DNA of 5,302 nucleotides from an uncultured Chlorobiota bacterium (GTDB lineage Bacteria > Bacteroidota > Bacteroidia > Bacteroidales > JAADGE01): positions 1 through 5,302 of the forward strand of contig CAMZKI010000260.1 of assembly GCA_947311125.1 (NCBI GenBank). Direction: 5' to 3'. Shown piece after piece: positions 1 to 5,302 of this stretch. The notes beneath the pieces are model-generated. The model made no database searches, was not told the origin of the DNA, and saw only the letters and a program-made list of their open reading frames with translations. Each line of letters starts with the position of its first letter. Within the stretch, counting starts at the first letter, position 1. A program made the translations under genes and the position numbers.

Positions 1-292
1 AATAATTCTGAAAGAAACAGTTAAAAACTTTCTTCTCGTAACCGGAAATCCTATTAAAAATGAAGACCTTATCCCCGTAATGGAGAACAGTAAATATATC
101 AATAATCTCGGGCACGAAGAACTGAGAGAATACAAACGAGCAGTCAGAAAAGACGACTCTGTAGTAAGAAACAGTCCGAACATCGGACTTATTGCAGTTG
201 CTCTCACCTCAGGCAATCCGCTTGACATTGAAATAAATCCGATTGATGAAGAAACATCATATTTCTCAATAGCAGTTAAAGTTGATAAATAA
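1..292 (+). CDS. SiaB-family (DUF6272) protein kinase, C-terminal part, 5' truncated
   Basis: The frame is open from position 2 to the TAA at 290-292, giving 96 visible residues with no upstream stop, so this is the tail of a longer protein. The ATG at 80 is internal, because matching residues continue upstream of it. The C-terminal part fits the SiaB/DUF6272 family, GHKL-fold serine/threonine kinases that phosphorylate SiaC: a charged helix (NNLGHEELREYKRAV), a glycine-box-like turn (NSPNIGLIAVALTSG, visible residues 57-71), and a final pair of strands (IDEETSYFSIAVKV). The family usually reads close to GAGLGLID at the turn. Here two glycines and the Asp appear replaced (S, N and A), so ATP binding may be altered; that comparison rests on remembered consensus. 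The SiaC-family gene begins 21 bp downstream, which strongly supports the call. The N-terminal half with the Asn box is outside the window. An anti-sigma-factor-like ATPase is the main alternative. Confidence 0.78.
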   Translation, partial: IILKETVKNFLLVTGNPIKNEDLIPVMENSKYINNLGHEELREYKRAVRKDDSVVRNSPNIGLIAVALTSGNPLDIEINPIDEETSYFSIAVKVDK

Positions 293-313
293 ACTAATAA
301 AAACTTAAAGTAA

Positions 314-709
314 ATGGAAAATATTTATATTGAAGGTTCGCATACTAATTTTTTTATTCCGACAGTAGATTTTAATGCCGAAACCGGTGTCTGCGTCCTT
401 TCCGGAGAATCATTTCTGGAAGATACTATCGAATTTTACGACCCGTTAGTGCAATGGTTGGAAGAATATACATCAGAAATAAAAAAGCCGATAACTTTTG
501 AAATAAAACTGACATACTTTAATACCAGCACATCAAGAAGCATTCTTGACCTGCTCAATATACTTAAAGAATACGAAGACGAAGGCGGTGAAGTTACCGT
601 AAACTGGCATTATGACGAAGACGACATAGATATGGAAGAAGACATTGAAGATTATATGCTGGATACAGGATTGGAAATAAATATGATACCTTTTGATGAA
701 GAAGATTAA
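314..709 (+). CDS. SiaC-family (DUF1987) regulatory phosphoprotein
   Basis: Complete 131-residue acidic cytosolic protein, about the usual length for DUF1987. Family landmarks appear in order: an N-terminal strand with TNFFIPTVDF, the GESF turn (residues 31-34), EFYDPLVQWLEEY (40-52), the KLTYFNTSTSRSILDLLNIL segment (65-84), and VNWHYDEDDIDMEE (96-109). In P. aeruginosa SiaC the threonine of the equivalent Y-x-N-T-S motif is phosphorylated by SiaB and dephosphorylated by SiaA; here that residue is Thr71. Unphosphorylated SiaC there activates the diguanylate cyclase SiaD. The target in this organism is unknown, and no cyclase is visible. The gene follows the SiaB-like kinase by 21 bp and precedes xseB by 2 bp, so all three are probably cotranscribed. 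The start at 314 is the natural one, since the family's first strand begins right after it; there is no clear ribosome binding site. The tail (FDEED) is very acidic. Confidence 0.9.
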   Translation: MENIYIEGSHTNFFIPTVDFNAETGVCVLSGESFLEDTIEFYDPLVQWLEEYTSEIKKPITFEIKLTYFNTSTSRSILDLLNILKEYEDEGGEVTVNWHYDEDDIDMEEDIEDYMLDTGLEINMIPFDEED

Positions 710-711
710 TT

Positions 712-912
712 ATGGCAAAAAAAAGTTTCTCTTACAATGAAGCAATAAAGGAAATAGAAGAAATAATATATGAAGTCGAAAATAATAAAGTTGATATCGA
801 CCTGTTATCCGAAAAAGTTAAAAGAGTTTCTTCGCTTATTAATGCCTGCAAAAACAAATTGCTGAAAACGGAAGAACAAATCGAAAAAATTTTAGAAAAC
901 AATGAAGAGTAA
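712..912 (+). CDS. xseB: Exodeoxyribonuclease VII small subunit
   Basis: A 66-residue protein matching XseB in length and pattern: SFSYNEAIKEIEEIIYEVEN (residues 5-24, the SFEEALKELEEIV-type first helix), a short turn with VDIDLLSEKVKR (27-38), and a long second helix through INACKNKLLKTEEQIEKIL (43-61). These two helices form the antiparallel coiled hairpin of the family. XseB assembles in several copies on the catalytic XseA subunit to form exonuclease VII, which degrades single-stranded DNA to oligonucleotides from both ends. The sequence is highly charged and predicted wholly helical and cytosolic. XseA is not in the window; it is often the direct upstream neighbour, but here siaC ends 2 bp before this ATG. 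The TAA stop (910-912) overlaps the first bases of the terminator hairpin, so this is the last gene of its transcript. The opposite-strand open frame over it (732-971) is a shadow. Confidence 0.9.
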   Translation: MAKKSFSYNEAIKEIEEIIYEVENNKVDIDLLSEKVKRVSSLINACKNKLLKTEEQIEKILENNEE

Positions 913-939
913 AAAGTATCATATTGTTGATACTTTTTT
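911..939 (+). terminator. Rho-independent terminator of the siaB-siaC-xseB unit
   Basis: A perfect 11-bp inverted repeat, AAAAAGTATCA (911-921) and TGATACTTTTT (928-938), surrounds a 6-base loop (922-927). The right arm ends in a run of T. The stem begins inside the xseB stop codon. The A-run on the left and T-run on the right mean it could also end transcription on the other strand, but no reverse-strand gene is seen. The stem has only two G:C pairs, so its strength is uncertain. Confidence 0.72.
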
Positions 940-987
940 AATTTATGAAAAACTGTTGCTTTTTTCGGCAACCAATCAATAATGCAA
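913..987 (+). promoter_or_regulatory. Intergenic region with a GTTGC-N8-GCAAC dyad; presumed promoter of the sensor-phosphatase
   Basis: The 75 bases between xseB and the large gene hold the terminator and, after it, an inverted repeat GTTGC (955-959) / GCAAC (968-972) with an 8-base T-rich loop, ending 9 bases before the first possible ATG at 982. As RNA it would form a 5-bp hairpin in the leader. As DNA it could be a small operator or chance. A promoter is expected here because a terminator precedes the gene, but no convincing Bacteroidota-type -7 element (TAnnTTTG) is present; the nearest is TAATTTAT at 939-946. No Shine-Dalgarno sequence is seen. Confidence 0.3.
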
Positions 988-1044
988 ATGAAAAAAAATA
1001 TATTTCTGATATTAATAATAATCTTACCCGGTATTATCGGTGCT
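988..1044 (+). other. Sec signal peptide of the sensor-phosphatase
   Basis: MKK is followed by a strongly hydrophobic Ile/Leu core and the small-residue end IIGA before Gln20, typical of signal peptidase I cleavage. No lipobox cysteine follows, so it is not a lipoprotein. The good n-region favours ATG 988 over 982 slightly, since starting at 982 only adds Met-Gln. Confidence 0.8.
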
Positions 1045-4000
1045 CAAACTCTGAGCAAAATAAAAAAAGAAGGGAAAATTGATATTGCTCTCACAGAAAG
1101 TTGGAAAAATACGGTAAACTACAAAGCCGCTGAAGAATTTGCAGAATTTCTTGACGTAAAATTTAATCCCGTAACAATTCAATGGGAAGATGTTTTTGCG
1201 AACGACGGAGAAATCCCCGAAGATTACAAAACAAACACAAAAATTTCTTACACACCCGATGCTCTGAAAAAAGCAGATGTTATATGCGGAACGATATATG
1301 TTCTGGATTGGCGTAAAAAATTCTTCGATTATGCAGGAATTATAGAAATAAGCGACCTTCTGATTATAAACAGAAAACTTTCAAAAAAAGTAAAAACCTA
1401 CAAAAATCTTAAAGGTCTGAAAATAGCCTTTTTAGAGAAATCAAGTTATGAAACAAACATAAATAAAATAAACAAACAAATCGGCGGAGGAATTACTTTT
1501 ATAAAAACCAAATCGGAAGACGAAACCCTCAAACTACTTAAAGAAGGCAAAGCAGACGGGCTTATAACAGTTTCATTTTTAGCACTTTCATATCTTAAGA
1601 ACAACCAAGATTTCAAACTCGCATTTCCCGTTAATAAACCGAAAGAGGTTGGCTGGGCAGTAAAAAAGGGACACAAAGAAATTGCCGAAGAAATTGAAAA
1701 CTTTTTCAGAACAATAAAAGGAAACGGAAAACTCGATGAACTTTTCAGAAATCAATACGGTATTGACTATTCGACATATCTGGAAATAATCAACTCATAC
1801 TCAAACGTAAGCAAAAACTCAAAAACAAGAGATTTTGACGAAATAATGAACTCCGGAAAAATAATAATTGCACTGAGAGACCGAGATTTAGTATGGCATC
1901 CTACAGGAAAAAAACAATTCAATACGCTTCTCGCAGAAAGTTTTGCAAAATATCTCGGGCTGAAAGCTGAATACGTAATAACCCCGAAATTCTCAAAATA
2001 TTGGGAAACAAAAAGCGGAAAAATAATAAAAGACAGTGCTTACACTCCTGAATGGTTTAACCATTTTGATGTTGCCTGCGACCTTATCGACCCTCTCGAG
2101 TGGAGACTGAAAAAAGTTGACATTCTTGATTTTTTACCTAATGCAAAAGTTGTAATAGGCAGAAAAGACACGAAAATAACATCCGTTAACGACCTGAAAG
2201 AACTTAAAGGCGTTACATCAAAAGGTTCATCTTATGAACATTCCCTCAGGAAAAATAACATAACAAATTATTATTATAATACCGGAAATAATTTCTTCAG
2301 CGATGTAATATCAGGAAAAGCCGATTATACCATATCAAACATATCTGTTTTTAAATTAGCGGATTACCCTGAACTTGAAGCAAAATTTATACTCGGAGAA
2401 ATAAAAAAAATGGGATGGGCAATAAAGAAAAACCAGCCTCTGTTACGCCAAAAAATTCTTGAGTTCTTTGAATATGCACGTAAAACAGGCATATTTGACG
2501 AATATTTTAAGCATCAAGCCGGAATGACAATGCAATCGGCACAAAACTACCTTACCGTCTTGCACGAAACATATCAAGAAGGCTACTTTCCTTTCGTTTT
2601 TTACGGAAAAGAAAAAGGACTCCCGCAAGAAGACGTTCTTTCATCATTTCAGGACAGTGACGGATATATATGGTTCGGGACATTCTCCGGTGCCGTAAAA
2701 TACAACGGCAGAAACATGAAACTTTACAATAAAGAGAAAGGACTTGCCGGTAATTCTGTTTTTGCAATAAACCAAGATAAAGAAGGCAAAATATATTTTG
2801 CCGGATTAAGTGGTATTACTGTTTTAGATAAGAAAACCGATAAATTAAATATAAAATTCAGAGGAATACCCTTTAAAGGAATATTTATTCATAATTCAGA
2901 AAAATATTTCTTCGGCGACCAAGGATTATTCCGTATTGATACCGAAGACAATGAAATCTGCCTGAACAAAACAATAAAAAATATGCCCGAAAAAATAAAC
3001 TCTGTTTCCTTAAACACCAAAACAAATGAACTTATTATAGGTTCCGGAGAAGGCGTTTTTATCCTTAAAAATAACAAAATTCGTAAAATTTCCGATGAGT
3101 TTTGTCTTTATGCATTTTTTGACAGCGACTCAAAACTGTGGATTTCAACAGAACACGGACTATACCATTCGGAAAACATTCCCGATTCTCTCAATGACTC
3201 AATAAAAATAAATACCTTAATTAATATACAAGACACTCCCGTTAAAAAAATAAAAGAAACTTCGGACGGTTCTATTTGGTTGATATCAGACTATCAAATA
3301 TTTCAAATTCTCACTTTAAAACAAAAACCCATAGTTTACGACAATACAATAGGGCTTATGAACCATAAAATACTGTCATTTTTGGTTGACAATGAAGAAA
3401 ATCTTTGGTTCGGTTTTTCCGGAGGAATCCAAAAACTGACAAACAAAAGTCTGAGAAACTTATATCCCGAAGCTCTTAACAGCACGGTAAACTCTGTCTT
3501 TAAAGATAAATCGGGAAGAGTTTGGATAGGCATGAGTTCCGGTGTTCATTACATAAAAGGAAATTTAACCAACTTTACGGATAAACTTAAATTCAGAAAT
3601 AATTCTTTCGTAATAGGACAAACAAAAAATAATAATATCGTAATTGCCGATAATAAAAACATATATCTTGTTGATCAAAAAACACTTAAAGTCCTAAAAT
3701 CAAAAAAATTCAAATCAACTTTATTTCATCTTGAAGATATTTTTATAACAAAAAAAGGAGAAATATTTTTACTTACGGGGAGTTCAGGAATTGTATATTA
3801 TCTTAAAAACTTCAAATCTGACATAATTACAATCGAAAATATAAATACAAGCCTACTTTCGCAACTGACCGAATATGACAATAAAATAATCGGGGCAAAT
3901 AATACCGGGCTCGTAGTTTTTGATTCAATAACGTTTAAACCTTTTAAGCAAATACATTTTCATACCTGGGCACTGAAATTAGATTCGATAAAACAAACAG

Positions 4001-5302
4001 AACAAAATAATTACACAAAATTTATATGGATAGGAACTCAAAACGGTCTTGCACGCTTCATTAACGATTCTTTGGAATTTGTAAACAATGATTTATTTTC
4101 AGAAACTCTGGTAACGGCAATCGAACACGCTGAAAACCCGGATATGATTTGGGTAGGAACAGATAAAGGAGTAAAATATTACAACAAAAAAACAAATGAA
4201 GTTGAATTTACCATAGACTCGCGAGACGGGCTTCTCGGAAACGAAATTTCCGTAGACGGATTGTATCTCGACCGTTCAAATATTCTGTGGATAGGAACAT
4301 ATCACGGCATTGCCACCTTTGACATCAAAAAGAAAAAAACTGAAAAATACACCCCTATATGCCGTATAGAATCAATTACTATCAACGGAAAAAATTACCT
4401 TAAAATGCCCGAACGTCTTAAATCAAATCAAAACAATATCAGTTTTGAGATTTCAGGACTTTCTTTTAAAGATGAGAACTCCGTAGAATATGAATATTAC
4501 CTGCAAGGTTTAGATAACGAATTTGCTTCCTCAAAAGGAGAAAAAAACATAGCTTCGTTTCCCTACCTGCCTCCGGGAAAATACAGTTTTAAATACCGAA
4601 CAAAAGGAAAAGACGGAATTTGGAGTTATTATCAAAGTGTTGATTTTGAGATAAGAAAACCGTTTTATTTAGAATGGTGGTTCATAACTCCTGCCATTTT
4701 ACTCATTTTGTTAGGCTTTTGGCTCATATCAAAATGGCGAATGGAAGTTCTGCGTAAGCAAAATGAAAAACTCGAAAAAATTGTTGCGGAAAGAACACGA
4801 GAAATAACAGAAAAAAACACCGAACTTGAAGCACAAAAAGAAGAAATAAAAGCTCAAAGAGATTTGGCCGAACAACAAAGAGACGAAATTGCACATCAGA
4901 AAAAAGACATAGAAGACAGTATTTTATATGCTAAACGTATTCAAAATGCAATTCTTCCGCCTAAAAAACTCATAAGCAAATCTTTACCCGAAAACTTTAT
5001 TTTATTTAAACCCCGAGACATAGTAAGCGGAGATTTTTATTGGGCTGCCGAAAAAAACAACATAACATACTATGCAGCAGCTGATTGCACAGGACACGGC
5101 GTTCCGGGTGCATTTATGAGTATGCTCGGAATATCATTTCTTAATGATATTATAAGAACATCCAAAACAGAGCTGAAAGCATCTGAAGTTCTTGACAAAC
5201 TGAAAGAAAAAGTTATAGAAGCATTGCATCAAACCGGTGAAGCTCAAGAAGCTAAAGACGGTATGGATATAGCCTTATGCAAAGTTAAAAAAGAAGAAAA
5301 CC
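988..5302 (+). CDS. Membrane sensor-phosphatase: tandem SBP_bac_3-like domains, two-propeller sensor, Y_Y_Y, TM, coiled coil, SpoIIE/PP2C (3' truncated)
   Basis: One open frame of at least 1438 codons, without a stop to the window end. With ATG 988 as residue 1 (ATG 982, two codons earlier, is equally possible), the domains are: Sec signal peptide 1-19 with a likely cut at GIIGA/QT; solute-binding domains at about 26-265 and 283-522; some 14 propeller repeats at about 538-1118; Y_Y_Y domain at about 1150-1224; a single membrane helix at about 1230-1249; a coiled coil from 1252 to about 1312; and a SpoIIE-type PP2C phosphatase from about 1314. Phosphatase motifs present are KRIQNAILPP, DIVSGDFYW (Asp1349), ADCTGHGVPGAFMSMLG (Asp1366, presumed metal ligand) and DGMDIALC (1424-1431); roughly the last 90-100 residues are missing. 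The ectodomain should lie in the periplasm and the phosphatase in the cytosol. The neighbouring SiaB/SiaC genes suggest SiaC as substrate, with this protein in the role of SiaA; that is inference. It may have its own promoter, since a terminator separates it from xseB. Confidence 0.9.
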   Translation, partial: MKKNIFLILIIILPGIIGAQTLSKIKKEGKIDIALTESWKNTVNYKAAEEFAEFLDVKFNPVTIQWEDVFANDGEIPEDYKTNTKISYTPDALKKADVICGTIYVLDWRKKFFDYAGIIEISDLLIINRKLSKKVKTYKNLKGLKIAFLEKSSYETNINKINKQIGGGITFIKTKSEDETLKLLKEGKADGLITVSFLALSYLKNNQDFKLAFPVNKPKEVGWAVKKGHKEIAEEIENFFRTIKGNGKLDELFRNQYGIDYSTYLEIINSYSNVSKNSKTRDFDEIMNSGKIIIALRDRDLVWHPTGKKQFNTLLAESFAKYLGLKAEYVITPKFSKYWETKSGKIIKDSAYTPEWFNHFDVACDLIDPLEWRLKKVDILDFLPNAKVVIGRKDTKITSVNDLKELKGVTSKGSSYEHSLRKNNITNYYYNTGNNFFSDVISGKADYTISNISVFKLADYPELEAKFILGEIKKMGWAIKKNQPLLRQKILEFFEYARKTGIFDEYFKHQAGMTMQSAQNYLTVLHETYQEGYFPFVFYGKEKGLPQEDVLSSFQDSDGYIWFGTFSGAVKYNGRNMKLYNKEKGLAGNSVFAINQDKEGKIYFAGLSGITVLDKKTDKLNIKFRGIPFKGIFIHNSEKYFFGDQGLFRIDTEDNEICLNKTIKNMPEKINSVSLNTKTNELIIGSGEGVFILKNNKIRKISDEFCLYAFFDSDSKLWISTEHGLYHSENIPDSLNDSIKINTLINIQDTPVKKIKETSDGSIWLISDYQIFQILTLKQKPIVYDNTIGLMNHKILSFLVDNEENLWFGFSGGIQKLTNKSLRNLYPEALNSTVNSVFKDKSGRVWIGMSSGVHYIKGNLTNFTDKLKFRNNSFVIGQTKNNNIVIADNKNIYLVDQKTLKVLKSKKFKSTLFHLEDIFITKKGEIFLLTGSSGIVYYLKNFKSDIITIENINTSLLSQLTEYDNKIIGANNTGLVVFDSITFKPFKQIHFHTWALKLDSIKQTEQNNYTKFIWIGTQNGLARFINDSLEFVNNDLFSETLVTAIEHAENPDMIWVGTDKGVKYYNKKTNEVEFTIDSRDGLLGNEISVDGLYLDRSNILWIGTYHGIATFDIKKKKTEKYTPICRIESITINGKNYLKMPERLKSNQNNISFEISGLSFKDENSVEYEYYLQGLDNEFASSKGEKNIASFPYLPPGKYSFKYRTKGKDGIWSYYQSVDFEIRKPFYLEWWFITPAILLILLGFWLISKWRMEVLRKQNEKLEKIVAERTREITEKNTELEAQKEEIKAQRDLAEQQRDEIAHQKKDIEDSILYAKRIQNAILPPKKLISKSLPENFILFKPRDIVSGDFYWAAEKNNITYYAAADCTGHGVPGAFMSMLGISFLNDIIRTSKTELKASEVLDKLKEKVIEALHQTGEAQEAKDGMDIALCKVKKEEN
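1063..2553 (+). repeat. Tandem duplication of a periplasmic solute-binding (SBP_bac_3-like) domain
   Basis: Two successive domains of about 240 residues (1063-1782 and 1834-2553) share the same landmarks in the same order: a start like GKIDIAL / GKIIIAL; YTP at residues 88 and 352; Asp-Val 9 residues later (97 and 361); Trp-Arg 11 residues after that Asp (108-109 and 372-373); SSYE (152 and 414); GKAD (187 and 443); and GWAVKK / GWAIKK (222 and 476). The spacing from YTP to WR is identical. The conserved Arg falls where class-3 amino-acid-binding proteins have the arginine that holds the ligand carboxylate (family knowledge). DNA identity is low, so the duplication is old. Likely ligands are amino acids or similar small molecules, and the two sites may differ in specificity. 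Confidence 0.8.
2599..4341 (+). repeat. About 14 two-component-regulator propeller (Reg_prop) repeats
   Basis: Repeats of roughly 40 residues end in versions of the pattern G-x-I/L-W-I/F-G-T-x-x-G-hydrophobic. Clear copies are IWFGTFSGAVKY (about 2668), LWFGFSGGIQKL (about 3403), VWIGMSSGVHYI (about 3517), IWIGTQNGLARF (about 4024), IWVGTDKGVKYY (about 4147) and LWIGTYHGIATF (about 4288). Weaker copies lie near 2791, 2905, 3040, 3136, 3277, 3640, 3751 and 3883. Fourteen repeats fit two seven-bladed propellers, as in the ectodomains of Bacteroides hybrid two-component sensors, where they bind oligosaccharides or transmit signals. The count is by eye. Confidence 0.8.
4435..4746 (+). other. Y_Y_Y domain and single transmembrane helix
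   Basis: Residues about 1150-1224 form the immunoglobulin-like Y_Y_Y domain: NNISFEISGLSF, then EYEYYLQGLDNEF, then FPYLPPGKYSFKYR with GIWSYY. It sits between the propellers and the membrane, as in hybrid two-component sensors. A hydrophobic helix follows (WWFITPAILLILLGFWLI, about 1230-1247), ending in KWR, which puts the C-terminal side in the cytosol by the positive-inside rule. Confidence 0.85.
4927..5302 (+). other. SpoIIE/PP2C phosphatase domain, C-terminally cut by the window
   Basis: After a Lys/Glu/Gln-rich coiled coil (VAERTREITEKN, then QKKDIEDS), the segment YAKRIQNAILPP opens the catalytic domain as in many Bacteroidota SpoIIE proteins. DIVSGDFYW, ADCTGHGVPGA and DGMDIALC are all intact, so the visible half looks catalytically competent. 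The remaining conserved parts (the FSDG-like and final Asp-Asp metal motifs) lie beyond the right edge and cannot be judged. Confidence 0.9.

Noticed and set aside
80..292. A separate 70-residue gene starting at ATG 80
   Set aside because: The frame stays open to the left edge, and the upstream residues fit the same family, so ATG 80 is internal to a truncated kinase gene.
939..946. Bacteroidota -7 promoter element
   Set aside because: TAATTTAT matches TAnnTTTG only partly and overlaps the terminator tail in an A/T-rich spacer, so it is too weak to call.
732..971. Reverse-strand open frame over xseB and the terminator
   Set aside because: It is antisense to a clear xseB, Ser/Phe/Ile-rich as expected from complementing Lys/Glu codons, and matches no family.
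988..2553. MltF-like lytic transglycosylase (SBP domain plus lysozyme-like domain)
   Set aside because: The first SBP copy is followed by a second SBP copy and propellers; no transglycosylase catalytic segment is present.
1446..3533. Several reverse-strand open frames of 61-76 codons (1446-1676, 2443-2628, 2552-2767, 2889-3077, 3336-3533)
   Set aside because: All lie inside the continuous large + strand gene, which has recognisable domains throughout. The reverse frames show no domain and two of them overlap each other.
988..5302. Hybrid two-component system (HTCS) histidine kinase
   Set aside because: The ectodomain is HTCS-like, but no His box or ATPase motifs follow the membrane helix. 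The coiled coil leads directly to SpoIIE motifs.
1..5302. tRNA, rRNA, CRISPR array, insertion sequence or attachment site
   Set aside because: No cloverleaf, spaced direct repeats, transposase-like protein or terminal inverted repeats were seen, and coding sequence fills nearly the whole window.

Overview
The window reads as low-GC, A/T-rich bacterial DNA, most likely from a Bacteroidota (Bacteroidales-like) organism. The reasons are the absence of strong Shine-Dalgarno sequences before the starts, Lys/Ile/Asn-rich proteins with abundant ATA and AAA codons, and the HTCS-style double propeller plus Y_Y_Y sensor, which is characteristic of that phylum. The phylum call is inference; there is no rRNA or marker gene to fix it. 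Every gene lies on the + strand.

Layout: (1) positions 1-292 hold the C-terminal end of a SiaB-family (DUF6272, GHKL-type) protein kinase whose start lies off the left edge. (2) 314-709 is a complete SiaC-family (DUF1987) phosphoprotein with the conserved YFNTS phospho-acceptor segment. (3) 712-912 is xseB, the small subunit of exodeoxyribonuclease VII, 2 bp behind siaC. (4) A hairpin with a T-run at 911-939 closes this three-gene unit. (5) 913-987 is a short intergenic stretch with a small dyad. (6) From 988 (or 982) to the right edge runs one open frame of at least 1438 codons with no stop. It encodes a giant membrane sensor: Sec signal peptide, two tandem periplasmic solute-binding (SBP_bac_3-like) domains, about 14 propeller repeats, a Y_Y_Y domain, one transmembrane helix, a coiled coil, and a SpoIIE/PP2C-type Ser/Thr phosphatase domain cut off by the window end.

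Working together: in Pseudomonas aeruginosa the SiaABCD pathway uses kinase SiaB and membrane phosphatase SiaA (SpoIIE/PP2C output) to set the phosphorylation of SiaC, which in turn controls diguanylate cyclase SiaD. This window has a SiaB-like kinase, a SiaC-like switch protein, and next to them a transmembrane SpoIIE phosphatase with an elaborate periplasmic ligand-sensing half. The inference is a partner-switching circuit in which one or more small periplasmic ligands, and possibly glycans, set the phosphorylation of SiaC. No diguanylate cyclase or other final effector is visible. The most unusual object is the large sensor-phosphatase, which joins a duplicated SBP module and an HTCS-type ectodomain to a phosphatase instead of a histidine kinase.
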